In this document: positions 61,610-64,000 of the stretch, in pieces
How positions within the stretch are numbered: the first letter of the stretch is position 1
Layout of the letters: every line of letters begins with the position of its first letter
Source of the DNA: Pocillopora verrucosa
Taxonomy: Eukaryota; Cnidaria; Anthozoa; Scleractinia; Pocilloporidae
DNA: 64,000 nt
Direction of reading: 5' to 3'
Assembly (NCBI RefSeq): GCF_036669915.1
Contig: NC_089315.1
Span: 3,188,953 to 3,252,952 of the forward strand
The notes under the pieces: model-generated
Seen by the model: only the letters and a program-made list of their open reading frames with translations
Database searches by the model: none
Told to the model about the DNA's origin: nothing
Program-made: the position numbers and the translations under genes

Positions 61610-63646
61610 ATGCCAACAGTGGTACTTCTTGATGTCTCACTTTCCATGCTACGGCGCGTTCAAACGCCTGAAGATGAGTTTGTAGAACGCCGTCATCTTG
61701 CTATGCGCGGACTTCACGTTTTCTTTGACTACTTATCAAGCAAGTTTAAGTTGGAATTCTCAGCTTTGTTGGCCTTTTCATCTTTATGGGAGATTGTTGT
61801 ACCGTTTACCAGAGATTACCAAGCACTAAAGCAGGGTTGTATAACAGTAGATGTCTACGACAAGACAAGTTTTGACAATGGTTTTAGTGGTGTTGTCGGC
61901 CATGTTATTGAGGAGTGGGGCACCTCTGTGCCGTGTCAAGTGATCCTTGTTACAGATGGCCGCACGGGGTCTGGTCAGGGATCGCTCAAGGAGCTTTTAG
62001 AAGGGAAGAGAAAGGAGAATCCTGACCAACCTTCCCCATTTCCCATCCCGTTTCCTTGTAAAATACATGTTGTATGCATTGCAACAGCAAATGAACTGGG
62101 AGGGGATCTGATGCTGTTTCAAAGACTTTGTGATTCTGCAGGTGCTGGAGGAAGTGTTTATGTGCCTGATATGCCACTCAGTGTCCAGTCAGTCCAGAAT
62201 GTTTTTACGCGCCTTGCTCAAACTCATTACATAAGCTACGAGGGAACTCTGTCATGTGGCCATTTGCAATCCAAAATAACACTGTCACCGGCACCAGATT
62301 TAACAAGCATACTTGAGACATCTAAGAAAACCACAGGCCAAGAGAAGACGAGGAGAATGCCAAATGAACTGTCAATATGTGGTTTTCTCGACGTTGTGGA
62401 TGCTGGAAGCCCACCACATATATCTCGTCATCTTGTGATTCCAGTTCCAACATCATCCGCAGATAGCAAGGATAAAGAAGGAGGAAAGGAGACTGTTAGA
62501 GACACTGATGAGGACGGTAAAACTCCTTCCTTCTGTGTACTTCTACATGGAAGTTTGAAAGTAGAGAAAATGGTGGCTATTGTCATGTTAGAGTGAGTAT
62601 GATTTGAACATCTAGGTGATGCAGGTTTTCTATGTTTATGTTTGTGACACTTCAGTAAATTACATTCTGTAATTTTGCATGTTTTTCTTTGTTTGGGTGG
62701 TTTTTTTTTTTTTTTTTCGGTTTTTATACCTGGTATAACATAGGATCTTTAAAGAAATGCTGTTATCTTTTCTATGTACATATGAGAACACACTTGTTAT
62801 CAGAAGACTGACCTTTCACCTTGAAGGTCTTATGTAGTGTATACATGTAGTTAATATTATAATTGCTTGTGTATTTCCTAGCTCTGACTGGTTTGGAATG
62901 CTTCATTCTTGGGCAGACAGCAAAAAGAAATCCAATCTTGTTCTCACAACATTCTTTCCGGGTGAAAACAACATCTCATGGCTTGGTAATATGCAGAAAC
63001 TTGGTCCAGCCGCAGAACTCGACTCCAATCCATATCAGACTTCAGACAATGATGAATCTGAGACAACACCCTTTCCAGTTTTGCCAAGTCAGAGGAGAAG
63101 CTACAATTCACAAGCCAATGTTGTCTGGATCAAACCAAGTGGATTACAGGTATGGGAGATGTGGCAGCTGGTTTGTAGAAAGAGATGGCTTGGCCAATGA
63201 AGACAAAAATAATTAAGGACAACCAGATTGTATCTGTATGGATGTAAGTGTTCCTAATTGTCCCAGATTTTTCAGGCAAATGAAGACTTGAAATTGTAGA
63301 GGTCTGCAATCTGAGGAATCAGCGGCATTTCCACTTTTTTGGTATCCTTAATATTTGATATTATCAGTGATATGGCTTTACTCAGGGAAAAACCTCAGTT
63401 ATTTGGAGTAGTTCCAGCAATTGTATATCCAGGAAATCTTGGACATATGTGAAAAGATTTGCTGATATTTGAGCAAAATCTAGGATATGATAAGTAGCTC
63501 AGTGAAATCATCAATTGTGTTTGATTTTCCCAGTATCTGAAAATTAGCTTTGACAGTTAGTTTTTTGTGTTAACTTTCAGTCTGATGTCCAAAAGCTGTT
63601 GCGGTATGCAAAAAGACTTCCTGAAAAGCAAGGCCAATTTTATAAG
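61610..63646 (+). CDS. INTS14: Integrator complex subunit 14 (INTS14/VWA9), 3' end beyond window
   Basis: Three exons are visible: 61610-62592, 62882-63149, 63581-63646, with phases 2 and 0; further exons lie right of the window. The start is the ATG of MPTVVLLDVSLSM, the conserved family N-terminus; an in-frame ATG at 61559 would add 17 unconserved residues. The VWA fold shows the MIDAS motif DVSLS and VTDGRTGSG, with LEFSALLAFSSLWE and VPFTRDY between. Then follow SCGHLQSKI, DWFGMLHSWADSKKKSNL, VVWIKPSGLQ and DVQKLLRYAKRLPEKQGQFYK, all family hallmarks. INTS14 pairs with INTS13 (and INTS10) in the Integrator module that binds nucleic acid and links the complex to snRNA 3'-end cleavage and promoter-proximal termination. 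The first exon is nearly 1 kb, unlike the small exons of its neighbours. About 430 residues are present of a family length near 520. Confidence 0.94.
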
Positions 63647-64000
63647 GTAACAGTGACATTAAGTTTGTGAAAGTTGTATCAGGTTAAACCGTGGTTTCGT
63701 TTCAAAATTTTTCCTAAAAAATTTGCTGCAGGTCACCAATCTAAAAAATGTTTACTGTAATATTAAAATATGAATGAATTTGATAAAATATAGAAGATCA
63801 TTATTTGGTTGATTACTGTAAAAGTCCAGAGGTTAAAAGTCAAAACTACAATACCATTCCCATTGCTAAACTATGAACACTATTGCAAAGGAATTCATCT
63901 TGTTTCATCTGTTAAACTATTTTACCCCGTGCATTTGCAGTAGTAAATTGAGTAGCAAAATATTCCTAAACCAAGATGTCACATCCATTTGGCAAGAGTT

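Overview
The window is animal nuclear DNA: many small exons with GT..AG introns, seven conserved animal genes, and a dense background of short fold-back repeats. The repeat families (fold-backs built on a GACGTTTCGAGCGTTAG core, ~200-bp TTAACCC..GGGTTAA elements, a tRNA-derived SINE) and a PFMFEP/P2X7-like exon resemble what I know from stony corals and related anthozoans. I infer a scleractinian or other hexacorallian cnidarian; the species cannot be fixed from the sequence.

Layout, left to right: (1) NAA35/MAK10, NatC auxiliary subunit, minus strand, 20 coding exons at 2346-11795, with its C-terminal exons beyond the left edge. (2) A SERINC-family membrane protein, plus strand, 12216-23877, head-to-head with NAA35 across ~420 bp; its 5.4-kb intron 7 is full of repeats and holds a broken THAP-domain fragment and a P2X7-like first exon. 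(3) REEP5/6, minus strand, 26461-29319. (4) SLC25A46, plus strand, 30686-34971, separated from REEP5 by an upstream region with an NRF-1-like site and a possible alternative minus-strand first exon. (5) A ~17-kb unconventional myosin, minus strand, 36716-53735, in which the motor and IQ neck are followed by proline-rich segments, a complete SH2 domain and an acidic, proline-rich tail. (6) ABHD17 depalmitoylase, minus strand, 56899-60055. (7) INTS14 (Integrator subunit, VWA domain), plus strand, from 61610 and running off the right edge.

These are housekeeping genes of unrelated pathways (N-terminal acetylation, lipid/membrane biology, ER shaping, mitochondrial outer membrane dynamics, protein depalmitoylation, snRNA/mRNA 3'-end processing), so this is an ordinary chromosomal neighbourhood and not an operon-like system. 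The most unusual object is the myosin-SH2 protein, which would couple an actin motor to phosphotyrosine binding. Exon boundaries were read by hand from splice sites, reading phase and family conservation; nearly all joins keep frame. The exceptions are two single-base frame breaks around the most conserved exon of NAA35 and one apparent GC-AG intron in the myosin.
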